Below, piece after piece: positions 13,901 to 25,871 of a stretch of 64,000 nt of DNA. The notes under the pieces are model-generated. The model worked only from the letters and a program-made list of their open reading frames with translations, did not search any database and had not been told where the DNA came from. The position numbers and the translations under genes were made by a program. Origin of the DNA: Gaertneriomyces semiglobifer. Its lineage: Eukaryota > Chytridiomycota > Chytridiomycetes > Spizellomycetales > Spizellomycetaceae. Every line of letters starts with the position of its first letter. The stretch's first letter is position 1. The DNA is taken from assembly GCA_025558075.1 (NCBI GenBank), contig JAHLKF010000014.1, forward strand, positions 124,001 through 188,000, written 5' to 3'.

Positions 13901-16332
13901 GGGGGGATGATACCTTCCGGGTTCGTAGACTCATACAAATATACCGACCTAGCCGACTCCTCCTGTTCCAAGAGCTTATACCGCGCAGGGAAAGGGGATT
14001 CGTTCTCAAAGCAAATGTATTCGTCATGCGGGTGGTTCAAATAGCAATCGCCGCAGTCAATCGCAACAGAAGTGAGTTTGATGTCCGGTACAATACTCGT
14101 GGCCGATATCGGCAATCTGTGCACATCCTTTCCGACGTGCTCAACATCTACCGCAATAAACGTATCATATTCTCGAACCGACATAGGTGTGAACAAGACT
14201 TGGACCTTTATACTTTCGAAAGGGTGAATCGTGGCATGCTGAGGTTCTAGGACACATTCGTTCTCATGGTCTGCCTCGTCATCAACAACCCGCAATGCAC
14301 ATGTCATTGGAACAGCAGAAGTGTTCACCAATGTAACTGTTTGAGTAGTCTCAAACCCAAATGCAACGTCGCCAAACGAGAGGCATGATCGGTCGAAGTG
14401 AAACGAGGGTCCCGCAATCGTTCCTTTCATTGTAAGGACCAACGGTTTCGAAGCTCCCAGAATGTCAAACGTGATGTCTTCAACAAATGTGCCCAACGTA
14501 TCCGGCCGAAAGACAATCTTCAACGCTTGCCTTTTACCAGGAGACAAAACCCCAGAGTCGGGAGTGAATGACATCCTTGAACCGTGGACACTTTCTGCTC
14601 TGAGTAAAGAGTAATGCACATCAATTTCCCCATTATTTTCCATGATGACTTCATACGTGTGAACCGTATTGATATAAATCTCTTCTATGTCCAATAAATC
14701 GTACGACAGCTTTGCCTGAGGCCCAATAGCCTCCCCCTTCAAGGTAAGAGGAAGTCGCATTTCTCTCCCAGCGACGTCGCAATACGCTGTCTGTACCTGG
14801 AGGCCAGGGGACATGGGATTGAAATACACTGTCACTTCAATAGAAGAGTTCGGCCAAATTGTTCCTGCGGTTGGCTCAATATGGTAGATGGGGTCATCAA
14901 ACAACAACGGATCTTGTTGAGCTTCCATCATCCGATTATGATACTTTTGGGAGAGCAGAGACAGATCTACTGCTTCCGCTGCTGGTGCCGCGCTCCTTGC
15001 AGATGCAATTTCTTCGTCTCTTCTCAAGGATAACTCTGCATTTTGTCGCAAACGATAATGCTCTTCGTCCTCGGAAGTAGCAAACCTCTTCCATTGAAAC
15101 TGCGCCATAATATTGCTCCGATTGTGCAAGTACACCTTTTTCGTTGAACGAAGGGTAATATACGTCTTATCCATCCTTAAAGTTGACTTGTCTAGTCGGA
15201 TTTGTGCATCTTCTGCGGTTCCTATTAGCTTCGTCAAGATGTGTTCACCAGTGTCGTAATTAACACGTAGTTCATCATGGAAGCTACCACTTTGCTGTCG
15301 AGAAGCAGTCAACGAACCGGCTGGGGGCACAAAAAACTACGGTAATACACACCTCTGGTCGAAAAAGCACATCAATCTGCATGCTCTCGCGTAAATCCAG
15401 ATAGCCTCCCTTAGGGTGTACAGAAAATGGGTAACTCGCGTCCATCGTAAACTTGGCGGGAAGGTTGCCAATATTGCGGACAAACAGGGTTCTGACAGAC
15501 TCGTGTTTCACAGCAGCTTCCGGAAAAACAACCTCGTCAGGGAAATCCAAAAGGGCTGCTCATTATAGTCAGAAGATAGCCTTTGGCGATAACAGACCAC
15601 TGCAAGCTCACCTCGAGCGCCAATTGCCTGAATCGGCACCACGAACTTTTCTCTCTCCGTCACGCAAATCAGATCGTATTTATAATCCATCAGAGCTTCC
15701 GGGGTGAATCGCAGTAGGTAGGACACTTCCATGCCGGGAGCAACCTTCCCCGCGCTGAGGCGATCACTCTTCATTCCGATTATTGAAAAATTGGCATCAT
15801 CGATAGATTCTACCCGAAATTTTCGCGGAACCTACTCAGTAGAAAAGGTAAGACGAAATACAGTCGCGAAACGTTTCCGAATGTCCCTTACTGTATCGTC
15901 GTTTCTAAAGTTGATGATAATCTCGTATGTTTCGAATGGTACAAATGCTTGTATATGAACTTTGGACGGAAAAGGTTGAAAAAGCGGCCTATCAATAGGT
16001 ATACTGCTGTGTTTCGTGGCAGCTTCTAAGTCGTCAATAAGCTCTATAATCGGCGGCACATGAATGGCCTTTGATGCTTTGGCAAGTCCCTCTGCAGTAG
16101 AAAGCGATCGCTCGTTGATGTAATCTGACGGCCGCTTTACTGGAAGTTCGCCATCTGTCTCTTTCAATAGCGTAGGTACGACGCCTACTACGGACACAGT
16201 ATCTCGCACCAGTGGTGTGACGAACGGTAAGCGTGCGGGAGCCTGTGATTTCTTGCCTGCCGTCACCATTCCTGCCTTGTGCTGCTCTTGCAAGCCGGGC
16301 GGCTTGCCATGATCCGAGATATCCGGATACAT
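1982..16332 (-). CDS. HYDIN: HYDIN-like giant ASH/MSP-repeat protein of the ciliary central apparatus
   Basis: HYDIN is a very large protein of the axonemal central pair (C2b projection) needed for flagellar beating. Eight exons join in phase: 16332-15892, 15831-15612, 15555-15353, 15294-5464, 5397-2924, 2867-2588, 2533-2298, 2239-1982, for about 4,650 residues (human about 5,100). The N-terminus carries the family segments FQPFPSKV, TEREKFVVPIQAIGARG and VNYDTGEHI. The rest is dozens of ASH/MSP-like immunoglobulin-fold repeats, interrupted near residue 1800 by a P-loop (GPPFSGRS) kinase-like insert and near 2040 by a charged coiled coil (KEQQQRKKLEHRQWEE). Exon 4 alone is 9.8 kb. The start is the first ATG of the conserved frame. 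Oddity: in exon 6 (about 2811-2826) the frame is broken by one missing base, so the sequence as given does not read through to the C-terminus. Introns are 54-66 bp. Confidence 0.93.
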
Positions 16333-17528
16333 GGTGGCAGGCGATAACCAAGTCTTTGCCTCGCTACTGGTCTAATGGGGCTCGCAACATCTGTTGCTGG
16401 TATTAAGAACTTGGACCTCGACGCGTGCAAATTGAACTCAGCGCGTTATGACATAAGCTTATCGACAACAGCCTCACATCTACACGGCGACGACAAAGGA
16501 ACTTGACATGGACATGGCGTTGAAGGATCCGGAAAGTTGGCGTAGACGACGACCAATGTCCATTGCATTCCCCATCCTTTAGCGAATCCAAGTTGTGGCA
16601 GCTACCTGTCAGGGGCCGTAACTAAGCTGTCTCCCGCTCTCCCCCGCACGCACTAGACGGTAGCTAAAAACTGCTGCCTGCACCAACACCTTCCCCCGTG
16701 TATGTACGCTGCATGCCCCTGTTGCTAGCTATCTGTAGTCCTACGCTCTTGATCTTGCGCATGTATGTCTGTATGTTGCGTCCCGTTTGCCACGAAGAAA
16801 CGTTCCAATCCGCGGTGAATTAGGGTTGTGACACTCGAAAAATCCGCCCTTGTCTCGACTATCTTCCCTTTTCCGTCTCGCACTCGTTCGCATACGCACA
16901 CACAACCATTCCCATACCACTCATGCGGTCCGTTCTTGTTAGAGGTATATTCTGTCAGTAGATAGGGAACGCCTGTTGGTACCTTTTGTACTTCATCTTG
17001 TCGGTTTGGGGGCCCACCCAGTACAGTGACGGTTGGGACGACGACGAAGCGGGTTCGCTGCCAGGCCTTTTGCAGCCAAAAAAAGGAATCACACAAGGCT
17101 GTCGCTAGACTGGTTGGATATATATTTTTCTGGAGGGGCATTGGGATACTGTACTGCCCTTTGCTTGCTTTTGATTGATTCGATAAATCGCCCGTCCGTT
17201 ACACATCAAATGTCAATGCCTGCACCGGTCTATTGGTCTCATCAGACCTCAATTGCTTGATCCTTGTATATATACTGCGACTGAATGTTGAGATTGGAAC
17301 CAGCAGTTTCCCGTTCACTACCGACTATTTCTATATATCATTACCTCTTTGTTTCAAGAACGTACCTTACGGCGCTCGGAAAGGTAAAAGGACGAAATTT
17401 GAGTGTGGAGAATGCCAGAGGCGCAATTTAAGGTACGCTTTAGGAGTGCTCAGCCGAATATGTTGTTACTTCTTCTCTTGAGCCGCCGCTGATGGGTTGT
17501 TCTGATCCAGGTATCATCTACAATTTCA
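16333..17528. promoter_or_regulatory. Divergent intergenic region, HYDIN / R3H-SUZ gene
   Basis: About 1.2 kb between two divergent start codons; it must hold both promoters and 5' leaders. A TATA-like stretch (ATATATATTTTT) lies near 17120 and ATATATAC near 17270. A possible 5'-leader intron of the R3H gene could run from a GTAAAA donor near 17383 to the TGATCCAG acceptor just before the ATG, but this is unproven. Short open frames here show no family similarity. Confidence 0.5.
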
Positions 17529-19514
17529 ATGACGACCGCTACACCCTCCCCGACGATTTTGAAAAAAGACGCTCAGCAAGCTGAGACCAATAAGAGTGAA
17601 GATGACGTGAGCCGTGTGGATGCCATGAAACCCATTGACGAGGCCGAGACGGCCGCTGGCTCAGTAACATCGGACAGCAACTCACCGTGTCCGTCTGATA
17701 CTGGTGTTGTGGACGTCAATGGTACCGATCTTGATTCTGTGTTATATAATGCTGTCCGCAATCCCAAGGACAGGCTGTTTGTGTTGAAGCTTGAGCAGCA
17801 GTGTGAGGCATTCGCGAAAGACGATAGGTAAGCAGAGTGATTTTGGTGTACGGTTCCCGCTCTTTGTTGACTCACTTTGAATGACCTTGCTTGTAGCCAA
17901 ACACAATTGGAGTTTTCACATATGAATTCATATCAGCGGCTGATTATTTATCGTATGGCTGCCCACTTTAAGATGGTGCATACACCCAACACTCTGAATA
18001 AGGGTGTGTTGATACATAAAAACGAGAAATCGGAAGTTCCCACACTGCGATTGGCTGACGTACCGGTGGAGAGTGATGCGGCTCCTCAAGCACCCAAGAC
18101 GACGATCAAGATAATGCAGAGGCATGCCCATCACAAAGGACATCATAGGCACCTGAGATCAGACAAAGCCAATGGACAGGATGGGAATGGCCCAGCGCAC
18201 AAAACTATGGAGGAGCGAGAGGCAGCATATCAGGCTGCTCGAGCCAGAATTTTTCAGGAGGACTCGGAATCGGATGTGTCAAACACATCACGGAACTCAA
18301 ATCAGTCCGGACAGAATAAAGTACGAGGGTCTAAAGCTCAGTTGCGTGGACAAGGTCGACCAAAGCAGAGTGCAGGGGGGAGACAGCGACTCCCGCTGAA
18401 TTATATGAACATGCAGTATCCGCCGCAGCAAGTTGAGTTTTCGCGGGCGTACTTGAGCTATGAGAACAGTTTCCGGCCAGGCTTGTCAATGGGATCTCCT
18501 GCGCCAAGCTGCCGTTTGGGCGCGTTGGACACGTATGGAAATCAGTTTGCGTCGTCAGTTTACCCCAACGCCGGAATGCAGGGCCGATTTACGCCGAATG
18601 GAATGTATCCAGAATATCGTGACGAGTACGGATACGGGGTGCCGCCACCGATACGGGACGTGGGAACAGATTCTTCTGCGATGCGAGATCCATACGGAAT
18701 GCCATATGATCAGATACCTTACGGCGGGGCATTTTCGAACGATGCCGAGTATCATATGCATAGCAATGGGGCCGTGCAGGGAAATGGACGACATGCGTTT
18801 ATACCTGGATATCCATCATTTTACTCGGACAGTGCAGGAGCGTTACATTACATTCCCGCACAAAATGGATCATCTGGACCGACCCCGGGCGCGGAAGTTC
18901 GACGTCAGTCCGGGCGACCTCCGGATGCGTTCGACGGAGTGGCCGGACTAAATCAGGATGGAGCTGTATTTGGAGGAGGTATCCGGAGTGGCGAGAGTAT
19001 GCGACAGGCGTTTGTCGGGACACAGATGCCGATGCCGATGCCACCGTCACTCGGGGGCCCGGTAAGCGGGCCTCCGCAGCAGCAGCATTTGAACGAACAA
19101 GTGTACGGAGGATTTTCGCATATGGGATATGGAAGTATGGCTGCGCCAGGAACCATAGGAGGATTGCCGTCGGTGCATACAGGACATGCGCCATTATTAA
19201 ATGGAGGCTTGGGATTTTCTACTCAGTCATATAGTTCATCGCCAGCAGCGATTGGGCCAGGGCTTAGTTTGACGTCGGGACCGTCGGGTGGACCTCGCCC
19301 GCTATTACCCCCACAAGTTTCACATCAAGGCCCTGAACCGCAAGCACCACAGCCTTCGTATGCCATGATTGCACGACAACTTTCGACAGGCGGTAGCAGT
19401 AGCGGCAGCACGAATGAAGGAGTGTTGGAAGATGGCATTGTGGAGGAGCTTGGCAGTCTTAGTCTTAACGGAGACGGTAGGCGTCACCAAGCGTTCTCCC
19501 ATCACGGGCAGTAG
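17529..19514 (+). CDS. R3H-SUZ domain RNA-binding protein (R3HDM1/2, ARPP21, encore type)
   Basis: Proteins with an R3H domain followed by a SUZ motif bind single-stranded RNA and act in cytoplasmic mRNA regulation. Two exons, 17529-17827 and 17897-19514, give 638 residues. The intron splits the R3H domain (about residues 75-145), whose core SYQRLIIYRMAAHF is clear. The SUZ-type basic segment spans about 165-215 (KIMQRHAHHK to AARARIFQED). The remaining 420 residues are low-complexity, rich in Gly, Pro, Gln, Tyr and Met, as in metazoan relatives. The start is the first ATG of the exon-1 frame. Transcribed away from HYDIN. An AATAAA sits about 80 bp after the stop. Exact orthology within the family is not settled. 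Confidence 0.85.
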
Positions 19515-20458
19515 GAACAAACATTGTGCGTATGTAAATACATTGTGCGTGCACATGGCATCCTTTGTCCACGTTCAACCAACATTGTATAACATAATAA
19601 ATTTATATATCGATATATAAAACTAACTGAGCACCGGAAGCACCGGTGAGGTCCTCAATTTTGTTGATTTCGGGGGGGTGTTAGGCTTATTTGGTGGCGT
19701 GATACGGAGATTTTTTGGAAGGGCGCGAGGCGGATCCGCTTGGAGTGGCACAGTTGGGTGGAGTTTAGTGGGGTCAACGGCCGCACGGGCCTCCGAGAGT
19801 GAGCAGACGGACTTGGGGAGTGAACTGGAGTGACTCATGGGGTGATGTGTTTCATGTGCGTGTTTCATGTGGCGGCTGTTTTCACTTGGCATCACTCGGC
19901 ACAACACAGCGACGATCGAGTGCAGGACGGACGGACTTGTGGACGCTGTTGTTAGACGAGGACTTGAAAGGTAAAGGAGGTGGTAAGGCGAGAATATCCA
20001 GGAAGGAGTGGTGGAATGATATACAGCATAGGTAGAGTCAGTCAGGTTAGAATCATAAGAAATAGCTGCGTGGGTGTCTCCTATTCCCCTTTTCCCCGAC
20101 AGCAAGGCGTGAAAGGGCCTGCCATACGGCGTAGTGCTTGGTATATACAGGGTGTTGGCCACGAGACGAGTAACAGCCTGGGTGTGGAAACGCCCGTGCT
20201 TGCTCTGCCATTGTTTTAACTGGAGTAAAGCGAGCAGGCGAGAAAGCGGATCAGCCAGCTGGAGGCCGGGATTCCTATTAAAGCTTTCCGTGTCGCTGGG
20301 CGACAAACAACAGGCGTATCCATCAGGACGTTGGGTGCAAGCCATAGAACAGGCGTATTATAGCTGCTGTCCGGAACTAGGACAGGCCCATTTGATCCTA
20401 TCGACTCTGTTATTGAGGCTTTGCGCCGGCGCAACGCTATCCATCATCACCATCAACC
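19515..20458. other. Intergenic region with an unproven 240-codon antisense frame
   Basis: Between the R3H-SUZ stop and the next ATG. The first 100 bp are AT-rich 3' UTR. On the minus strand an open frame runs from 20345 to 19623; its product is rich in Ser, Pro, Thr and His, shows no domain I recognise and has no clear splice signals. It also passes through a seven-base G run on the + strand (near 19671) that would shift the frame if miscounted. I do not call it a gene. Confidence 0.35.
19596..19601 (+). terminator. AATAAA polyadenylation signal for the R3H-SUZ gene
   Basis: Canonical AATAAA 82 bp after the stop codon, in an AT-rich tract (19580-19625). Confidence 0.5.
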
Positions 20459-21878
20459 ATGAACTTCGACTCGACACTCCACAGAATCCCGACCACGTCT
20501 TCCTATCATGACTACCAGGGGACACAGCAGAAATCCCGAACATGGACATCCAGATTAGTATGTTTCGTAAATCGGCTGCTGCAGCAGTAGAGTGCCTTTG
20601 CTTATTGTCTGTCTTTTAGTTTCCCAACGACCCCTGGTGTAAAGCTGCAGTAATATGGGCATCTTCTCAAGTCTTGGCCATTGTCATGTTAGAGGCGATT
20701 ATTGCCAAGATGCATGGGAATTACGTGTCCGAACTGGTGCTAGCCGAACAGGCCAATGGCGGACTTGATTCGTTACCACTGACAGAGCTCATCGCTAACT
20801 CCCGAGCAATGACTGTATACCACGTACTCTTCATTGCTGCGCAATTCTTCCAATGGATTCTTGCCGCTGATACCATCATGAACTCATCAATGATCCAACT
20901 TGTTTCCACCACCATCTTCAATGTCGCGTCTTTTGGATATTCTATTGTGCAGTTCAAACAAGCCAGCGAGATTGGCGAAAAGGCCATTGCTCTGGGCCTC
21001 CAGGGCCTGCCGGAGGCGCATCCGACAAAACGAATCGAATTGATATTGATTGTGGCGATGGCTGTTTTTGCGTTGGGTTGGTTAGTTTTGGCGCAGCGAC
21101 TGTACCGCGTCTTTGGCTGGAGCATTTTTAAAGAACTTGGGGCAGACATTTCTGTGAAAAGTAAGTTCATGGGTTAACGAATCCTGGCTGCGGCCTATTA
21201 CTAACTGTACTCCTCCCGCAGAGCGGCTCAAGGTGTACCATGTTTACATGATGCTGTTGAAGCTGGATGTGTTCTTCTTTTTGGGATTCGATGTACAGTT
21301 CCTGTTCCTAGTCATTATGCAGAACGCGACAAACGATTCTGAGAAATGGACACACGCATTCATCGCGATCCCAGTAACAACTGCGCTCTTGGTGTGCGGT
21401 TACCTGGCGATTCGGCGCGAAAATAAAATTCTCATGAGCTTTACGCTGATTGGATTATCTGGAGGAATTGGATATCTTATTGCGAAGCTAATGGACGTCA
21501 CAAAGGCAAAGGAGGATCGTCCACCTGGAGAGGAGAACAAATACTTGGGAAGTCAGAACTCTCTTACGTTCTTCGGTATGTGATTCTGTCCTTTTTTCTT
21601 TTCGGAGTTCATAAACTTGTCTTCTTACCTGCATATGCATTTGACAGAGGCGCTTGCACTTGCACTATGTATCGCAACGTTTATCGTTGCCATCCTGAAC
21701 TTCCTCAATTTTGGAAAAGGACTGAAGGAGCAACGTAAGTTTCCCGTGACAATAAGCGATCTCTGCAACATTTTACTGAACATGAACAATAGTGAACAAG
21801 GCTCGAGGTCATAACGTTGAGCTGGATTACTTCCAAGGACCAACGTCAATGAAGGACAATCGGTGGGCTTTAGAATAG
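20459..21878 (+). CDS. Multi-span membrane protein, UPF0658 (fungal Golgi membrane protein) family
   Basis: Five exons join in phase: 20459-20557, 20620-21160, 21222-21575, 21648-21734, 21793-21878, for 388 residues. Splice sites are standard (GTATGT/TTTTAG, GTAAGT/CGCAG, GTATGT/GACAG, GTAAGT/AATAG). The N-terminal 37 residues are polar (MNFDSTLHR). About eight hydrophobic segments follow, including the central KVYHVYMMLLKLDVFFFLGF, which resembles the KxDxFFFxGF signature I associate with UPF0658 proteins placed in the Golgi of fission yeast. The C-terminus is the short polar MKDNRWALE. Molecular function of the family is unknown. The start is the first ATG of exon 1, in phase with the rest. 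Confidence 0.72.
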
Positions 21879-22209
21879 CCGAGGAAAGCCCCGCAGACGG
21901 ATGCCTGGATCGTTTTTGAGCATGCGCACGACTTTGAGCACCCCACGTAGGAAGTGAGCGGTATCTGACTCTGCAAAAGGCAAACAATGCCTGACAATTT
22001 TGTACAGCTTTAGTGTAGTTTCTGTTGTTGTTGTTGTTGTGGCAGACCCCTACATAGATTTGCATTTAATTAATTGATAATCACCCTTGGTTTTGATTAC
22101 GTTTTGATATCGACTACGCAACATTTCAAAAGCAAGTCACGTAAAAGGCGCGGAAGGAGCGATAGCGCGTAGGTTTTCCTGGATTGTTGACAATTAATTC
22201 CCAGCTACC
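21879..22209. other. Intergenic, UPF0658-like to SIR2 gene
   Basis: 331 bp with no gene. Holds a short GTT microsatellite (about 22022-22040) in the 3' UTR and an AT-rich stretch (22065-22090) that may belong to the promoter of the next gene. Confidence 0.4.
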
Positions 22210-23907
22210 ATGCAGCAGCAAACGATGGAGCGACAGCCAGAAATTCCAGTAACTGTGAGCAACCAGAAAGCGTTCGACAATACGGATGCTTCCATGGCGG
22301 CGAAGAATCGGTTAGGACTCAGTACGGCAGAGCTTTTGGAGGAGCTAGTGTTTGTGTTATCTGAACGGAGAGGGTGTATAGTCATTGGTGCTGGAGTGTC
22401 GGCGTCACTAGCAGATAATGAGGAATCAAGGGAGTTGGTTACGTGGAAAGGATTTTTGGAAAAGCTTGCGATTACGGTGCGGGATCTTTTACATTTAGAT
22501 CCCGAATGGTAACGTCCGTCCCTCCGTAAGCGGTATTCCGTCGCCCATGACACTCACGGAATGTGTCGAATTAGGTACGATAAGGTGAAAGCAATGCTTG
22601 CCGAAACCAAAAAGGGCAAAAAAGGAGAGAGGGACCAGGAAAAGGAAGATAAACTGCGACTCGACAAGGCCGCCGAAATGATTGAACACTACGTGAACAC
22701 GGGTCACCTCGGCGGCTCAAATGATCCTTTTATGAGGTATCATCATTTAGTCTTCAAGATTCTGCATACGCTACGCGCGAATAAGGACGCGCCATTAGCC
22801 GATCTCTTGGGTCGGCTACACGCTCCGGTCTTTACAACCAACTATGATGTGCTGCTTGAAGATGCTACTGGGCGGTTTACGCTTTCAATTGAAGATTTAC
22901 TCAAAGCTCAGAGAATGTATAGGGTGAAGCCGGAACAGCACCCGTTGGCACAACATGAACAGTATGTATTCCATCTGCATGGAATCTACTACGATGACCC
23001 GGAACGCAAGTTTGTGTTGACGACGCGAGAGTACGCGATTACCATTGACGACTTTATTTTGGCTTTGAAACCGGTTCTGATTGATATCGGGAGCAAAGTC
23101 AAGACCGGCGGAAGGGCATTTCATCGAAGCATGATCTTTATAGGTTGGTCTTGTCCCGGCATGTAAACGTATTTAATCCACGAAACTAACGATCAACTTC
23201 AGGAACGGGTGGTACGTTACAAGATATCCATTTTACATCACTTTTTGCCGGGTTATACGAGTGAGTATTTATGAAGGTATGCTCGCTTTTGGTGATGCTG
23301 ATCAGGCTTTCACAGACATAACACATATCTGGAGGCGAATGGGTATGATCGCGTGCTACACTACGTATTACTGAACGAGGTTGAAGCCACAACCGTGACG
23401 GATTTCACATTTGAGGACTCATTGGGACGTGCCATCCATGCACATGAACTTCTGGTACCAGTAGTATACGGCAGGGACTACTCCGACCTACCTATATTTA
23501 TGGAAAAGCTAGTACGTAAACTAGAGGAAGAGGAACACGGACTAGGGGCCGGCACATCACGGCCTGATTTCCGACCGATATGTGGGAGCCCGGGCTGCGG
23601 GTCGCCACGACATCATGGTGGTTTCTTGTCACACAAGGATAAGTTATTTGGTACGGGTCGTGGTGTAATGGAAAGTGACGCTGAAACGGGCGGGTCGGAA
23701 AACGAGGGCGATGTACGACGGCGACGGAGTGTGCGAACACACCACAAGGTGATACGGACGGTGACGAGCAAGGCGGGAACGGAAACCTCTGTCACGTCGC
23801 GGTCGACGATGAAAATGGAGTATAATGGTGCTGTGGACTCTGAAGGGGAGAGTGATGTCTCTGATGTGCCGGCTGATTTGCCCACCGTATCCGTGCCCAT
23901 CCCGTAG
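22210..23907 (+). CDS. SIR2-domain protein resembling FAM118 and bacterial SIR2-type NADases
   Basis: Four exons join in phase: 22210-22508, 22575-23143, 23203-23260, 23316-23907, for 505 residues. Sirtuin-fold motifs are visible: IGAGVSAS (about 58-66), FTTNYD (186-191, with the Asn expected in catalysis), HLHG (233-236, catalytic His expected), and FIGTGGTLQD near 289. The order and the segment ADNEESRELVTWKGFLEKL match the SIR2-like fold of FAM118 and of bacterial anti-phage SIR2 proteins more than histone-deacetylase sirtuins; the Cys4 zinc module of classical sirtuins is not seen. After about residue 365 the protein becomes disordered, with basic (RRRRSVRTHHK) and acidic (DSEGESDVSD) patches. 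NAD hydrolysis is an inference from the motifs. No partner gene lies beside it. Confidence 0.82.
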
Positions 23908-24483
23908 CTGGTTTTACCATATAGCATGTCAGCCTAGCGGTATTCACGTAGGTAGGCTTAGCCGTACTGTCCCATGGAAAGATGATAAATAGCACGAGGC
24001 TGGGACTCTTGAAGGGAAGAAGGGTTGGCGAGATGCACCTGTCTTCAATGAACAGAGCTACTACGCCAGAGCTGTAGTTGAGAAAATACACTGACAGTGT
24101 ACCGTCCTTTGCATATTTTTCGCATGGAAGTGAAAGGCTGTCAAAACAAAGACCCGACAGACGTGTGGCGTCTCCAGGTCGAAGAACCTTCTTTTCCCAC
24201 GACAAACCCATCCCAGAGCGTCAATCGTAAGCCGTCACAAGCTGTGATGCCAAGATGGAAAAGGGCGGAGACTCCTGGGACAGGGAAGTGGTGCTTAGCA
24301 ATGCAGGCAGCTTCCGAGCCTTGACCCTTGAACGTTTTTGAACGTACCCAGCTGCTTTCACATGCTGGATACGACTGGCAGATCAATGCGAAACGCAAAG
24401 GCATATAAAATGAAAGTCCATTACAAGCGGGCTTTCCATGGTATGGTCAAAGCACTTTGGCATTTGACGTGGACGTACATAGG
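23908..24483. other. Intergenic region
   Basis: 576 bp between the SIR2 gene and the next open frame. No protein family, RNA gene or repeat recognised. An upstream exon of the 24484 gene cannot be excluded: GTATGG near 24441 and TACATAG before 24483 look like splice signals. Confidence 0.35.
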
Positions 24484-25094
24484 ATGTCTAGCGGTGAGGA
24501 AGTATCATTTCAAATCTCTTGCCAGTCGGACAAGAAATTGACGCCGGAGGGATTGGTTGGGGTGATTTTTTACTCATACGATGACGAGGATTCTTGGAAA
24601 ATCAATGGCGGTGAGAAATTCGATATTTGCATACAACGTCTGACACATATGTGGGTGCTGACGCTCATCACATAGTGAGGATGCGGGAGGGGTACACCTA
24701 CTTAAGGAATCCGATGTTGGTCAATACGTCCGGAAAAAGACATGGCATTCATGAAGATGTGTTCCGAGCGATTACAGGATTAGAGTGGCAAGATAACCAA
24801 CATGAGTGGGAGACCGGTGGTTTTGGCATTGAATATGTGGCACCTGGGATTGGACGGCTTCTGTACCGCTCGCACTTTAATAAGCCGAGGGAAATGACGA
24901 TCCGACAACGGTCAATGTTAGCCAAGGCACTTTCGACGCTCAAACACGTTTTGAAGCTTCAGGTTCTGGAGGTCGGAGACGCTCAGTTGGACGGCCTTGA
25001 CGCTGAAATTGACTCCAAGAACTACAAGTGCGTCCGTGTTTGGTACAAGGATGACCACGGGGCGTGCGGGTCGGCCGCCGCTTCCGTTGCTTGA
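24484..25094 (+). CDS. Hypothetical protein, two exons
   Basis: Exons 24484-24610 and 24676-25094 join in phase across a 65-bp intron (GTGAGA to ACATAG), giving 181 residues. Without splicing the two halves are in different frames, which supports the intron. The product is soluble and mixed in charge: an acidic N-terminal third (FYSYDDEDSWK), an aromatic middle part (ITGLEWQDNQHEWETGGFG) and a helical basic segment (RSHFNKPREMTIRQRSMLA). I recognise no family. The start is the first in-frame ATG; an upstream exon is possible. The 3' end faces the convergent gene at 25171, 76 bp away. Confidence 0.5.
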
Positions 25095-25170
25095 TATTCC
25101 AAGTTCGCGCCCCTGACGCTCAGCCAACCCACACACGAGCGCGATGTACTTTCTCAAGTATGCAAGCCGA

Positions 25171-25871
25171 TCATGCCCCTTTGTATTTGTACTTTAATCC
25201 TTCCAAATTCTGTAATTGAACATCCATCTCGCTCATCATCCCCATGGCATACCACTGTAACAGTACAACACCCAAGGGCGCGCACCACATGATAAGAGTC
25301 TCTGTGCTTGGAATCCCAAAGGCTGAAAGCATTGCTGCCAATGGAAACGCCGTCAGCACTGTCGGTACATACTTTGCAAGCGGTTGATAGACGACAGGGA
25401 TGTGATCGAGGTGATACCCCGGTGATAGCACGCATCCCGCACAGGCCAACAGGTAAAATGTAAGAGCGGCACTACTCGGTACACTTCCTGATTGAAAAAG
25501 CGGGCGATCTGCTAGCAAGGTAACCGCGGCAAGTAGATACCTGGGAAACCAGAGATTGTAAATTTTAAGTCACTCATCAAGTTAAGAAAACGAAGCCGAT
25601 GTACTTACAACCCCGCCATTACAAAGTTCAACACTCCAAACGCATTCAAATATAGCTTGTTCTGCTTCTGAAGGTCCGCTGCAATGCCGTGGATGATCTC
25701 ATCTTGTTCTGTCTCGGCACGTTGTTACTTCAGGAAGCTTTTTCAGCAATGTAACCTCCCGAAAACCGCACCTTGCTCATCAATCACCTCAGCTTCATTG
25801 GTATCCTTCTCTTCGCTTTGAGTAAAGGGCACCCTCTGGGTGAGCCCCTTCACAAGATTGGGCGTGGACAT
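25171..25871 (-). CDS. Small four-span membrane protein, unknown function
   Basis: Proposed exons: 25871-25788, 25712-25609, 25540-25171 (185 residues). The second intron (25541-25608) has strong signals, GTAAGT and TTTCCCAG. The first (25713-25787) uses a weaker GTGATT donor and GCCGAG acceptor and is the least certain part. The N-terminus is polar (MSTPNLVKGLTQRVPF); then come four hydrophobic segments: AFGVLNFVMAGLYLLAAVTL, ALTFYLLACAGCVL, VLTAFPLAAMLSAFG and WCAPLGVVLLQWYAMGM; the tail is basic (KYKYKGA). The pattern suggests an ER or Golgi membrane protein. Family not recognised. Confidence 0.6.

Noticed and set aside
13606..14250. 214-codon open frame on the + strand inside HYDIN
   Set aside because: Antisense shadow of HYDIN exon 4.
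16725..17141. 138-codon - strand frame upstream of HYDIN
   Set aside because: No family similarity, sits in a divergent promoter, composition unlike neighbouring genes.
19623..20345. 240-codon open frame on the - strand between the R3H and UPF0658-like genes
   Set aside because: No family, no splice signals, low-complexity composition, and crosses a seven-base homopolymer. Kept only as a note in the intergenic entry.
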